DNA from: Candidatus Sulfopaludibacter sp. SbA3
GTDB lineage: Bacteria; Acidobacteriota; Vicinamibacteria; Vicinamibacterales; UBA2999
Length of the DNA stretch: 64,000 bases
Assembly (NCBI GenBank): GCA_945903265.1
Contig: CAMDNQ010000011.1
Location: 1 to 64,000, forward strand
Direction: 5' to 3'
Position numbers and translations under genes: made by a program. The notes beneath the pieces were generated by a model that worked only from the letters and a program-made list of their open reading frames with translations, made no database searches and was not told the DNA's origin. Positions 35,765 to 43,140 of this stretch are shown piece after piece (within the stretch, counting starts at the first letter, position 1; every line of letters begins with the position of its first letter).

Positions 35765-37380
35765 AACAATTTCGCGAAATCACTCCACGGGATCGGCTTC
35801 CCGTGGATCGGCACGATCGTCGCCACGTCGTGCCGGAGCCGCTGCACCTGGTTGAAGAGCGCGCGGTTCATCACCGTCGGCGCCGATGGCAGTCCTTCGT
35901 GCGTGTCCAGTAGATCCGCCTCGACGACGATCCGCTCGTTCGGCAGATAGGCCATCAGCATCCCCTCGACATGCTCCAGCGGGTGCACGTATGAAATGTG
36001 CATGATGCGCTTGCCGTCGGTCAGCATGTAGTTCTCGGTCACCCGCTCCCAGTAATACCCTTCCGCGAGCTCCGTCGGCGGCATCAGCGAGACCAGGTCG
36101 GGCTCGAGGGTGCGCGGCCGGTAGTTCAAGATGTCGTTGTTGTAGAAGACGTAGTTCTTGTAGTGCGTGACGATCGTCGCGCCGATGTGCATGTAGGTCC
36201 GCAGGCCGCCGATGTGATCGCCGTGCTGGTGGGTATTGACCACGTATCGAATCGGCTTGTTGGGAATCAGCTTGACGATCTCTTCGATGACCGCGAGGTT
36301 GCGCTTCTCGTCGAGCGGCGCCTCGATGACCGCGATCCACTCGCGGAACTCGACGGCGACACTGTTGTGCGACGCGCCCCCAAGGAGATACACCCCGTCG
36401 GCCAGCTTCGTCGTCTCGACGCGCACCGGAAAGGCGGCCTGCTGCACGTTCGCCGGAACGGCCGCGGCGTCGGGGCACACATTCGCCTGAACGGTGTCCA
36501 TGAAACCGTCGAGCGCATTGTGGCCGCCGTTCACGTACTGGGACGCGTAGTTGTCGTCCCAGCCTTCGTGGTGATGCCACGTCAGAGGGAACCGAATCCC
36601 GTTGCCGGCGTCGACGTACTTGCTGCCGTACGCAGTGTTGGTGTTCTCGTGCTCGTAATTCGTATCCCCGAAGGCGGGATCGTGCACGTTGGTGTGGATG
36701 CGCTGAACGATGTTGTCCTTGTTGATCGTCGCGTCCACCTGATACTTGCCGAGCACCGTGATCGACACGACGGTGACGCGCTCCGGGATGGCGGTCGGAC
36801 CGTCGCGGCCCATCTCACCGAGCTCCCACCGCCACGACGCCTTCGGGTTCGCGCCGGGGAGACGCGCGGCCTTGAGGAACCCGTGGGGATTCGACACCCA
36901 GAGATCGAGGAGCCAGCGCTCGGCGTCCTCGGGCCGTGCCGCGACTGCCGGGGCGCCCGCCCCGTCGTGCGACCAGCCGAACTTCCCGTTCACATAGAAG
37001 GTCTGCCGCTCGTTCTTCTGAACCGGCGTGCCGCCGATCCAGCCGAGACCGAACTTCCAGGACGCGGGGTTCTGCCCCGGCTTCCGGTCGATCTCCTCCT
37101 TCATCGTTCCCGCGTCCCAGTTCATCGTGCGTGAGTAGCGGGTGAAGGGAATGCGGGGCCAGTCGACGCCCACGTCGGCGAACCGCTGCTGCCCGACCGC
37201 GCCGGTGTAGCCGCGCGTGCCGGACACCGTGACGCATTTCAAATTGTCAGTGCCGATCGCCTTCGCCGCCGCAGCGATGACCGGACCCGGATCGACGTAT
37301 CCCGGCGGCAGCTGCTGCATCGAGGCGGTGGCCGTCGCGACGATCGCCAGTGCGGTCGCGATGAGAAATCTCGGGCGCAT
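35761..37380 (-). CDS. Large secreted MBL-fold metallo-hydrolase
   Basis: 539 residues. Leader MRPRFLIATALAIVATATA, an N-terminal domain of about 320 residues of beta-rich character (WGLGWIGGTPVQKNERQTFY region, FPLTWHHHEGWDDNY), then an MBL domain starting near VYLLGGASHNSVAVEF with zinc motif HQHGDH in VNTHQHGDHIGGL, a later His in HPLEHVEGMLMAYLP, and D in VVEADLLD. Substrate unknown. The start is preceded by AGAGG inside a heptad array, which may serve as the ribosome site. Confidence 0.85.
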   Translation of the reverse strand: MRPRFLIATALAIVATATASMQQLPPGYVDPGPVIAAAAKAIGTDNLKCVTVSGTRGYTGAVGQQRFADVGVDWPRIPFTRYSRTMNWDAGTMKEEIDRKPGQNPASWKFGLGWIGGTPVQKNERQTFYVNGKFGWSHDGAGAPAVAARPEDAERWLLDLWVSNPHGFLKAARLPGANPKASWRWELGEMGRDGPTAIPERVTVVSITVLGKYQVDATINKDNIVQRIHTNVHDPAFGDTNYEHENTNTAYGSKYVDAGNGIRFPLTWHHHEGWDDNYASQYVNGGHNALDGFMDTVQANVCPDAAAVPANVQQAAFPVRVETTKLADGVYLLGGASHNSVAVEFREWIAVIEAPLDEKRNLAVIEEIVKLIPNKPIRYVVNTHQHGDHIGGLRTYMHIGATIVTHYKNYVFYNNDILNYRPRTLEPDLVSLMPPTELAEGYYWERVTENYMLTDGKRIMHISYVHPLEHVEGMLMAYLPNERIVVEADLLDTHEGLPSAPTVMNRALFNQVQRLRHDVATIVPIHGKPIPWSDFAKLF

Positions 37381-37381
37381 G

Positions 37382-37415
37382 TACTTTGACCTCTGACTTG
37401 TGACTTCTTACTTGT
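37382..37415. repeat. Heptad repeat array, GACTTNT type (junction MFS/MBL)
   Basis: Units GACCTCT, GACTTGT, GACTTCT and TACTTGT run from 37388 with a degenerate unit before. On the minus strand this is the entire 27-bp gap between the transporter stop codon (37410-37408) and the ATG of the MBL gene at 37380, and it supplies the AGAGG ribosome site. Confidence 0.8.
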
Positions 37416-38715
37416 GGTCCAGCGTCCCGGTCCGATCCTTGAGCAGGATCACGCAGACGAGGCTGATGAGCGAACAGATCGCCATGTAGACGGCGATGGC
37501 CGTCGACGTCTCGAACTGGCGGTACAGCAGGACCGCGATGATCGGCGCGGGGCCGCCGGCGGTAATCGACGCCAGCTGATAGCCAAGCGACGAACCGCTA
37601 TAGCGAAGCGACCCGGGAAAGCTCTCGGCGATGAAGGCGGCCTGGGGGCCGTACTGCATGTCGTGCAGCGGCAGCGCGATGAAGACCGCCAGGAAGATCA
37701 GCCCGATCGATCCGGAGTCCAGCAGATTGAAGTAAATGAACGGGTACACGACCATGATCACGCACCCGATGCCGATGATCCGGCGGCGGCCGAACTTGTC
37801 CGAGAGGTGGCCCATCGTCAGCGTCATGGGCAGCGAGAGCAGCGCCTGCAGCATCACGAAATTGAGAATCGTCGCGCGCGCCATGCCGAGCTGCTGCGTG
37901 GCATACGTGATGATGTACGTCGTGAAGATATAGAACTGCACCTGCTGCCCGGTGCGCAGGAACATCGTGAGCAGAATCTCGCGCCAGTTACCGCGCACCA
38001 CGTCGAGCAGCGGCGTCTTCGCGAGTTCGCCGCGCTCCTTGAGGTTCGTGAACACCGGGGTCTCGAGCACGCCGACCCGGATGTACATGCCGACGAAGAC
38101 GAGCACGATGCTCGCGAGGAAGGGCACACGCCAGCCCCACTCGATGAAATCGGTCTCGCTCGTCGTGAGCGTCATGATGGCGAGCGCGCCGTTGGCGAGC
38201 ACCATGCCGGCGGGCGCGCCGAACTGCGCGAAGCTCGTGGTGAAGCCGCGGCGCTTCGGGCTGGCCCACTCGCCCGCCATCAGCACCGATCCGCTCCACT
38301 CGCCGCCGACGCTCAGCCCCTGAAAGACGCGCCCAATGGTCAGGAGCACGGCGCCCCAGATCCCGATCGTCTCGTAGGACGGAATCAGGCCGATGCCGAC
38401 GGTCGCGACGCCCATCATCATCATCGTGATGATCAGCAGCGACTTCCGGCCCACGCGATCGCCGAAGTGGCCGAAGAGCGCGGCGCCCATCGGCCGGGCG
38501 ACGAATCCGACGAAGAAGGTCGAGAACGACAGCAGCGTCCCGATGAAGGGGTCGCTCTGCGGAAAGAACTTCTGCGGGAAGACGGTAGCGGCGGCGACGC
38601 CGTAGAGGAAAAAGTCGTACCACTCGATCGTGGTACCGACGGCGGACGCCGCGACGGCGCGTACGAGCTGTTTCTTTTCCGGGGCGTCGGCCATGAGGAC
38701 GGGTGAAGTTACCAT
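37408..38715 (-). CDS. MHS-type major facilitator (organic acid:H+ symporter)
   Basis: 435 residues from the ATG at 38715; ATGs at 38730 and 38694 are alternatives, and the last would avoid overlapping tcuB. About 12 membrane helices with the MHS signature SAVGTTIEWYDFFLYG, the loop motifs FGDRVGRKSLL and HLSDKFGRRRIIG, and LSVGGEWSGSVLMAGEW. The MHS subfamily includes the tricarballylate/citrate symporters TcuC and CitA, shikimate and proline/betaine permeases. Being divergent from tcuB, a TcuC-like role is plausible but inferred. Confidence 0.9.
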   Translation of the reverse strand: MVTSPVLMADAPEKKQLVRAVAASAVGTTIEWYDFFLYGVAAATVFPQKFFPQSDPFIGTLLSFSTFFVGFVARPMGAALFGHFGDRVGRKSLLIITMMMMGVATVGIGLIPSYETIGIWGAVLLTIGRVFQGLSVGGEWSGSVLMAGEWASPKRRGFTTSFAQFGAPAGMVLANGALAIMTLTTSETDFIEWGWRVPFLASIVLVFVGMYIRVGVLETPVFTNLKERGELAKTPLLDVVRGNWREILLTMFLRTGQQVQFYIFTTYIITYATQQLGMARATILNFVMLQALLSLPMTLTMGHLSDKFGRRRIIGIGCVIMVVYPFIYFNLLDSGSIGLIFLAVFIALPLHDMQYGPQAAFIAESFPGSLRYSGSSLGYQLASITAGGPAPIIAVLLYRQFETSTAIAVYMAICSLISLVCVILLKDRTGTLDHK

Positions 38716-39833
38716 ATTCCCTCGTGACATCCTCCACAGCCGCCGCCCTTCTCGTCGAAGGCGAGCGCATCATGGTCGTCTGCAACGCGTGCCGCTATTG
38801 CGAGGGGTACTGCGCCGTGTTCCAGGCGATGGAGCGGCGGGTCGCCTTTCCGGCCGCGGACATGAACTACCTCGCCAACCTCTGTCACAACTGCGGCGAG
38901 TGCCTGTACGCGTGCCAGTACGCGCCGCCGCACGAGTTCAACATCAACGTGCCGAGGAACCTCGCGCAGATCCGGCTCGCGTCGTACGAGGCGTATGCGT
39001 GGCCGTCCTTTCTCGGCCGTGCCTTTCGCATGCACAGCGTGGGCACGTCGCTCGCGGTCTCGGGCGCGATGATCGCCGTGATGGCGGCGGCAACGGCGAT
39101 CGCCGGGAGTTTCGGGGCGCCGGCCGCGTCAGCGGACTTCTATGCCGTGCTGCCGCACCACGTGATGATCGGGATGTTCGGGTCGGTGTTCACCTTTGTC
39201 GTGGCGGCGCTGGCGATCGGCGTGGCCAGATTTCGCAAGGATGCGGCAGCGGGTCCACGGGGCGATGAGACCGCGCCTCGCCGTGGAGCCCGCTCCACGT
39301 ACCGAGCCGTGAAAGACGCGCTGACGCTGAAGAACCTGCACGGCTCCGGCGCGGACTGTACGTATCAGGGCGAGGAATCGCGGACACCCTGGCGGCGGTG
39401 GTTCCACCACTGCACGTTCTACGGATTCATGCTGTGCTTCGCCTCGACGTCCGTGGCGGCCGTCTACCACTGGCTCGGCTGGTCCGCGCCGTATGGCTAT
39501 ACGAGCGCGCCGGTCATTCTGGGGAGCCTCGGGGGCTTTGGACTGCTCATCGGCCCGGCCGGCCTCTATGGCCTGAGTGTCGCGAGAGACGGGGAACTGA
39601 CCGACCCGGTCCAGCAGCCGATCGATCGCGGGTTTATCCTGCTGCTGTTTCTCACCAGCTTCACCGGCCTGGCGCTGCTGGTCCTGCGCGCGACCCCGGC
39701 GATGCCGGCGCTCCTGATCGTCCATCTGGGCGTCGTGCTGGCGCTCTTCGTGACCATGCCGTACGGCAAGTTCGTACACGGTTTCTACCGCACAGCTGCG
39801 CTCGTCCAGCACCACCACGAACGCGCAGGCTGA
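38703..39833 (+). CDS. tcuB: TcuB-type Fe-S/membrane protein of tricarballylate utilisation
   Basis: 376 residues from a GTG (GAGG a few bases upstream; a second GTG at 38724 is possible). Two [4Fe-4S] motifs lie near the N terminus, C27/C30/C33/C37 (CNACRYCEGYC) and C61/C64/C67/C71 (CHNCGECLYAC). They are followed by about six membrane helices with conserved His (LPHHVMIGMFG, WFHHCTFYGFM). TcuB re-oxidises the reduced FAD of TcuA and passes electrons to the membrane. A TcuA homologue is not adjacent here but lies at 6404-7780. The C terminus ERAG and stop codon fall inside a REP-like hairpin. Confidence 0.88.
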   Translation: MKLPYSLVTSSTAAALLVEGERIMVVCNACRYCEGYCAVFQAMERRVAFPAADMNYLANLCHNCGECLYACQYAPPHEFNINVPRNLAQIRLASYEAYAWPSFLGRAFRMHSVGTSLAVSGAMIAVMAAATAIAGSFGAPAASADFYAVLPHHVMIGMFGSVFTFVVAALAIGVARFRKDAAAGPRGDETAPRRGARSTYRAVKDALTLKNLHGSGADCTYQGEESRTPWRRWFHHCTFYGFMLCFASTSVAAVYHWLGWSAPYGYTSAPVILGSLGGFGLLIGPAGLYGLSVARDGELTDPVQQPIDRGFILLLFLTSFTGLALLVLRATPAMPALLIVHLGVVLALFVTMPYGKFVHGFYRTAALVQHHHERAG

Positions 39834-39894
39834 AGCCTGCGCTCTACATCCGATTCGCTGTCCGCAGCCGTAGAGCGCACGCTTCAGCGTGCGC
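39823..39894. repeat. Inverted pair of REP-like units
   Basis: Unit one (39823-39847, minus orientation) and unit two (39871-39894, plus orientation) each begin with GTAGAGCGCA and form a stem with CTTCAG at the tip (stems GCGCAGGCT and GCGCACGCT). The heads face each other across about 24 bp. The tcuB stop codon is inside unit one. Confidence 0.75.
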
Positions 39895-39931
39895 GTCCGA
39901 CGTGTTATCGTCACGCCTGAAGGAGACACTC

Positions 39932-42079
39932 ATGCGACACCCCGTTGTGCTCGTGATGCTGGCGTTCGCGTTCGGCGTGAATCTGTCGGCGCAAGGCACC
40001 GATTTCAGGATCGCGACGCTGACGCCGCGGCCCGACTTCGTCAGCGGCGGTGACGCGCCGATCCAGGTGCAGCTGCCGGCGTCGGTCGACGTGACACAGG
40101 TGCTCGTCACGCTGAACGGGTGGGACGTGACGCCGAGTCTCCATTTCAACAGCGCCCGCAGGACGCTGTCGGGGGTCGTCGAAGGACTTCAGCCAGGACC
40201 GAACACGATTACGGCCAGCACACGCGACTCGGGCGAGCGCGTGCAGCTGGATCTGGTGAATCATCCCGCCGTCGGTCCCGTGTTCGCGGGACCCCACGAG
40301 ACGCCGTTCATCTGCCAGACGGAACAGTTCAAGCTGCAGAACGGCGAGCTGCTCGGGAAGGCGCTCGATGAGCACTGCTCGATTGCGACGCGCGTCGACT
40401 ACTACTACAAGTCGACCGCCGGCGGAGCGCTGAAGCCGCTGGCGGGGACGGCCGTTCCCGCTGACGCCGCCCAGGTGACGACGATCGGCGGCGCCGCGGT
40501 GCCGTTTATCGTCCGCATCGAAACCGGCACCATCAACCGCGCCATCTATCAGATCGCGATGCTCCACAAGCCTGGCGATCCGGAGCCGGCCTTCACGACA
40601 CGGTCCGCCGGCTGGAACGAGCGCCTGATCTATACGTTCGGCGGCGGCTGCACGAGCGGCTGGTACCGCCAGGGCGCCGGCACCGGCGGGGTGGTCGACG
40701 AGGTCATGCTCCAGCGCGGCTACGCGGTGGCGTCGGCGTCGCTGAACGTCTTCGGCAACAACTGCGCGGAGACGCTGGCGGCCGAGACGATGATGATGGT
40801 CAAGGAGCATTTCGTCGAGGCCTACGGCGCCCCGACGTTCACCATCGGGTGGGGCGGATCGGGCGGCTCGTATCAGCAGCACCAGATCGCCGACAGCTAC
40901 CCGGGCCTCCTCGACGGTCTCATCCCGGCGCGCAGCTTCCCGGACCTGAATTTCGGCACCGTGCCCTTCATCACCGACGCGCGGCTGCTGAAGAATTACT
41001 TCGACAAGAGCAAGGTGGCGTTCACCGACGAGCAGAAGCGGCTCGTGAGCGGGTTCGGTGAATGGGCGACGGCGGCCGCGGTCTACGACGATGCGGGGCG
41101 CATCAGCCCGACCGAGCACTGCTCCGAGGTGATCCCCGAAGCGATGCGCTATCACGCGACGCAGCGGCCGAAGGGCGCGCGATGCGACGTCTACGACCAC
41201 GCGGTCAACGTCTTCGGCCGGGATCCGAAGACCGGTTTCGCGCGCCGGCCGCTGGATAACGTCGGCGTGCAGTACGGACTCGCCGCACTGAACCGCGGCG
41301 CCATCACCACCGCGCAGTTCCTCGATCTGAACGAGAGAATCGGCGGCTTCGACAACGACGGCAACTTCCGCGCGGGCCGGACGGTCGGCGACCTCGAGGC
41401 CATTCGCGTGGCGTACCAGTCGGGACGGCTGACCAACGGGGGCGGCGGACTCGCCTCGGTACCGATCATCGACTACCGCGCCTACCTGGACGACACGGGC
41501 AAGGGGAACGTCCACGTGCGCTATCACTCGTTTTCGACGCGCGAGCGCCTGCGCAAGGCGAACGGCCACTCCGACAACTTCGTGATGCTGACCGACGATC
41601 GGAAATGGGGCGACTCGCTGCGCGCGCCCGTCGTCCGCGAGGCGCTGACCCAGATGGATCAGTGGCTGACGAAGATTGTCGAGGACACGAGCAGCGACGC
41701 GCCGATCGAGAAAATCCGCCGCGCGAAGCCGGTGGACCTCGTGGACGCCTGCTGGACGCGCGACGACAACCCCCGGAAGATCGTCGAGCCCGCGCAGTTC
41801 GGCGCCGGCAAGTGCGACGAGCTGTACCCGGCCAACTCGTTCCCGCGCCACGTCGCCGGGTCGCCGGTCGCTGGAGATGTCATCAAGTGCCAGCTCAAGC
41901 CGATCAGCGCGGCCGACTATAAGGCGGCACTCAGTGCGGCCGAGACGACGCGCCTGCGCCGCATCTTCCCTGACGGGGTGTGCGACTGGTCGAAGCCGGG
42001 CGTCGAGCAGCAGAAGCCGGCAGGGACGTGGCAGCGGTTCGGCGTGCAGACGGCACCCCAGACAGCCGCGCGAGACTAG
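39932..42079 (+). CDS. Secreted DUF6351-family protein, alpha/beta-hydrolase-like
   Basis: 715 residues from an ATG with AAGGAGA at 39919-39925. Signal peptide about 1-20 (NLSAQG), then a beta-rich N-terminal domain (VDVTQVLVTLNGWDVTP), and a large domain with FGGGCTSGWYRQG and a nucleophile-elbow-like GWGGSGGSYQQ. Several Cys could form disulfides, fitting export. DUF6351 members are annotated as hydrolases without proven substrate. The TAG stop codon begins a heptad array that runs to the next gene's ATG. Confidence 0.83.
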   Translation: MRHPVVLVMLAFAFGVNLSAQGTDFRIATLTPRPDFVSGGDAPIQVQLPASVDVTQVLVTLNGWDVTPSLHFNSARRTLSGVVEGLQPGPNTITASTRDSGERVQLDLVNHPAVGPVFAGPHETPFICQTEQFKLQNGELLGKALDEHCSIATRVDYYYKSTAGGALKPLAGTAVPADAAQVTTIGGAAVPFIVRIETGTINRAIYQIAMLHKPGDPEPAFTTRSAGWNERLIYTFGGGCTSGWYRQGAGTGGVVDEVMLQRGYAVASASLNVFGNNCAETLAAETMMMVKEHFVEAYGAPTFTIGWGGSGGSYQQHQIADSYPGLLDGLIPARSFPDLNFGTVPFITDARLLKNYFDKSKVAFTDEQKRLVSGFGEWATAAAVYDDAGRISPTEHCSEVIPEAMRYHATQRPKGARCDVYDHAVNVFGRDPKTGFARRPLDNVGVQYGLAALNRGAITTAQFLDLNERIGGFDNDGNFRAGRTVGDLEAIRVAYQSGRLTNGGGGLASVPIIDYRAYLDDTGKGNVHVRYHSFSTRERLRKANGHSDNFVMLTDDRKWGDSLRAPVVREALTQMDQWLTKIVEDTSSDAPIEKIRRAKPVDLVDACWTRDDNPRKIVEPAQFGAGKCDELYPANSFPRHVAGSPVAGDVIKCQLKPISAADYKAALSAAETTRLRRIFPDGVCDWSKPGVEQQKPAGTWQRFGVQTAPQTAARD

Positions 42080-42108
42080 GGACTGGAAACCAGAGACCAG
42101 AGACAGCC
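42074..42108. repeat. Heptad repeat array, GACYAGA type, filling a stop-to-start gap
   Basis: GACTAGG, GACTGGA, AACCAGA, GACCAGA and GACAGCC are consecutive 7-mers. The first contains the upstream TAG stop codon, and the last is followed directly by the downstream ATG at 42109. Confidence 0.8.
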
Positions 42109-43140
42109 ATGCGCAAGATACTGACAACTATTCTTCTTGCTGGTGCGGTAACGTCGACGCCTCTGCTGAATGCGCAGCAGGCCGAAGCCCCCAATCCGGA
42201 GGCGCCCTGGTGGGCATACGGGTTCCAGTGGGCGCCGAAGGCGGGCGAAGAGGCGCGCGAGTGCGGCGTTCCGACGCCGATTTCCTGCTTCAACCCGAGA
42301 CCCATCCCGCAGCTCGAGGACGTGCCGCGGATCCTTCCAGGCGCGCCGAAGCCGTTCAGCCGCAAGCAGGCCTCCGAATGGTGGGGACCCGCCGACTGGT
42401 ACCCCAACGATCACCCGGCGATGCCGGACATCGTGTCGAAGGGCGCCGAACACAAGGGTGTCCGCGCCTGCTCGCTCTGCCACAGCGCGCTTGGCAAGGG
42501 CCGCTCCGAGAATTCCTCCGTGGCCGCGCTGCCCGCCGCGTACTTCCTGCAGCAGCTCGAGCTCTTCAAGACCGGCCAGCGGAAGAGCGCCGATCCGCGC
42601 AAGCTCAATACGAAGGAAATGATCGCGATGGCGAAGGCGCTGTCGCCCGAAGAAGCGAAGGCTGCCGCCGAGTACTACGCCTCCGTGGCATGGACGCCCA
42701 GGGGCAAGGTGGTCGAGACGGCGAATGTGCCGAAGTTCCGGTCCGCGGGTGGGCTGTATCTGCCTCTCGAGGGCGAAGCGACCGAACCGATCGGGATGCG
42801 CATCATCGAAATGCCGAATCGTCCCGACGACCTCGAGTACCTCCGCGACCCGAAAGCCGACTGGACGATCTACGCCCCGGTAGGGAGCATTGAAAAAGGC
42901 AAGGCGCTCGCCACCACCGGTGGCGGAAAGACGATGGCGTGCGGCGTGTGCCACGGCCCGAACCTCAAGGGCCTCGCCAGCGTTCCGCCCATCGCGGGCC
43001 GCTCGCCCACGTACATGACGCGCCAGATGTACGACATGCAGCAAGGGGCTCGCGTGAGTCCGCTCATGAAGGCGGTCGTCGCGAAGCTGACCAACGAAGA
43101 TTTCGTGGCTATCGGGGCGTATCTGGCTTCGCTGGAGTAG
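42109..43140 (+). CDS. Secreted diheme cytochrome c (paralogue of 32057-33124)
   Basis: 343 residues with a signal peptide about 1-22. Heme motifs CSLCH (C121, C124, H125) and CGVCH (C278, C281, H282). Shares WYPNDHPAMPDIV, EPIGMRIIEMP and GPNLKGLASVPPIAGRSPTYM with the other diheme cytochrome, so the two are diverged paralogues. Probably cotranscribed with the DUF6351 gene and acting as its periplasmic electron or structural partner. The last 32 bp overlap the convergent spermidine-synthase-like gene. Confidence 0.87.
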   Translation: MRKILTTILLAGAVTSTPLLNAQQAEAPNPEAPWWAYGFQWAPKAGEEARECGVPTPISCFNPRPIPQLEDVPRILPGAPKPFSRKQASEWWGPADWYPNDHPAMPDIVSKGAEHKGVRACSLCHSALGKGRSENSSVAALPAAYFLQQLELFKTGQRKSADPRKLNTKEMIAMAKALSPEEAKAAAEYYASVAWTPRGKVVETANVPKFRSAGGLYLPLEGEATEPIGMRIIEMPNRPDDLEYLRDPKADWTIYAPVGSIEKGKALATTGGGKTMACGVCHGPNLKGLASVPPIAGRSPTYMTRQMYDMQQGARVSPLMKAVVAKLTNEDFVAIGAYLASLE

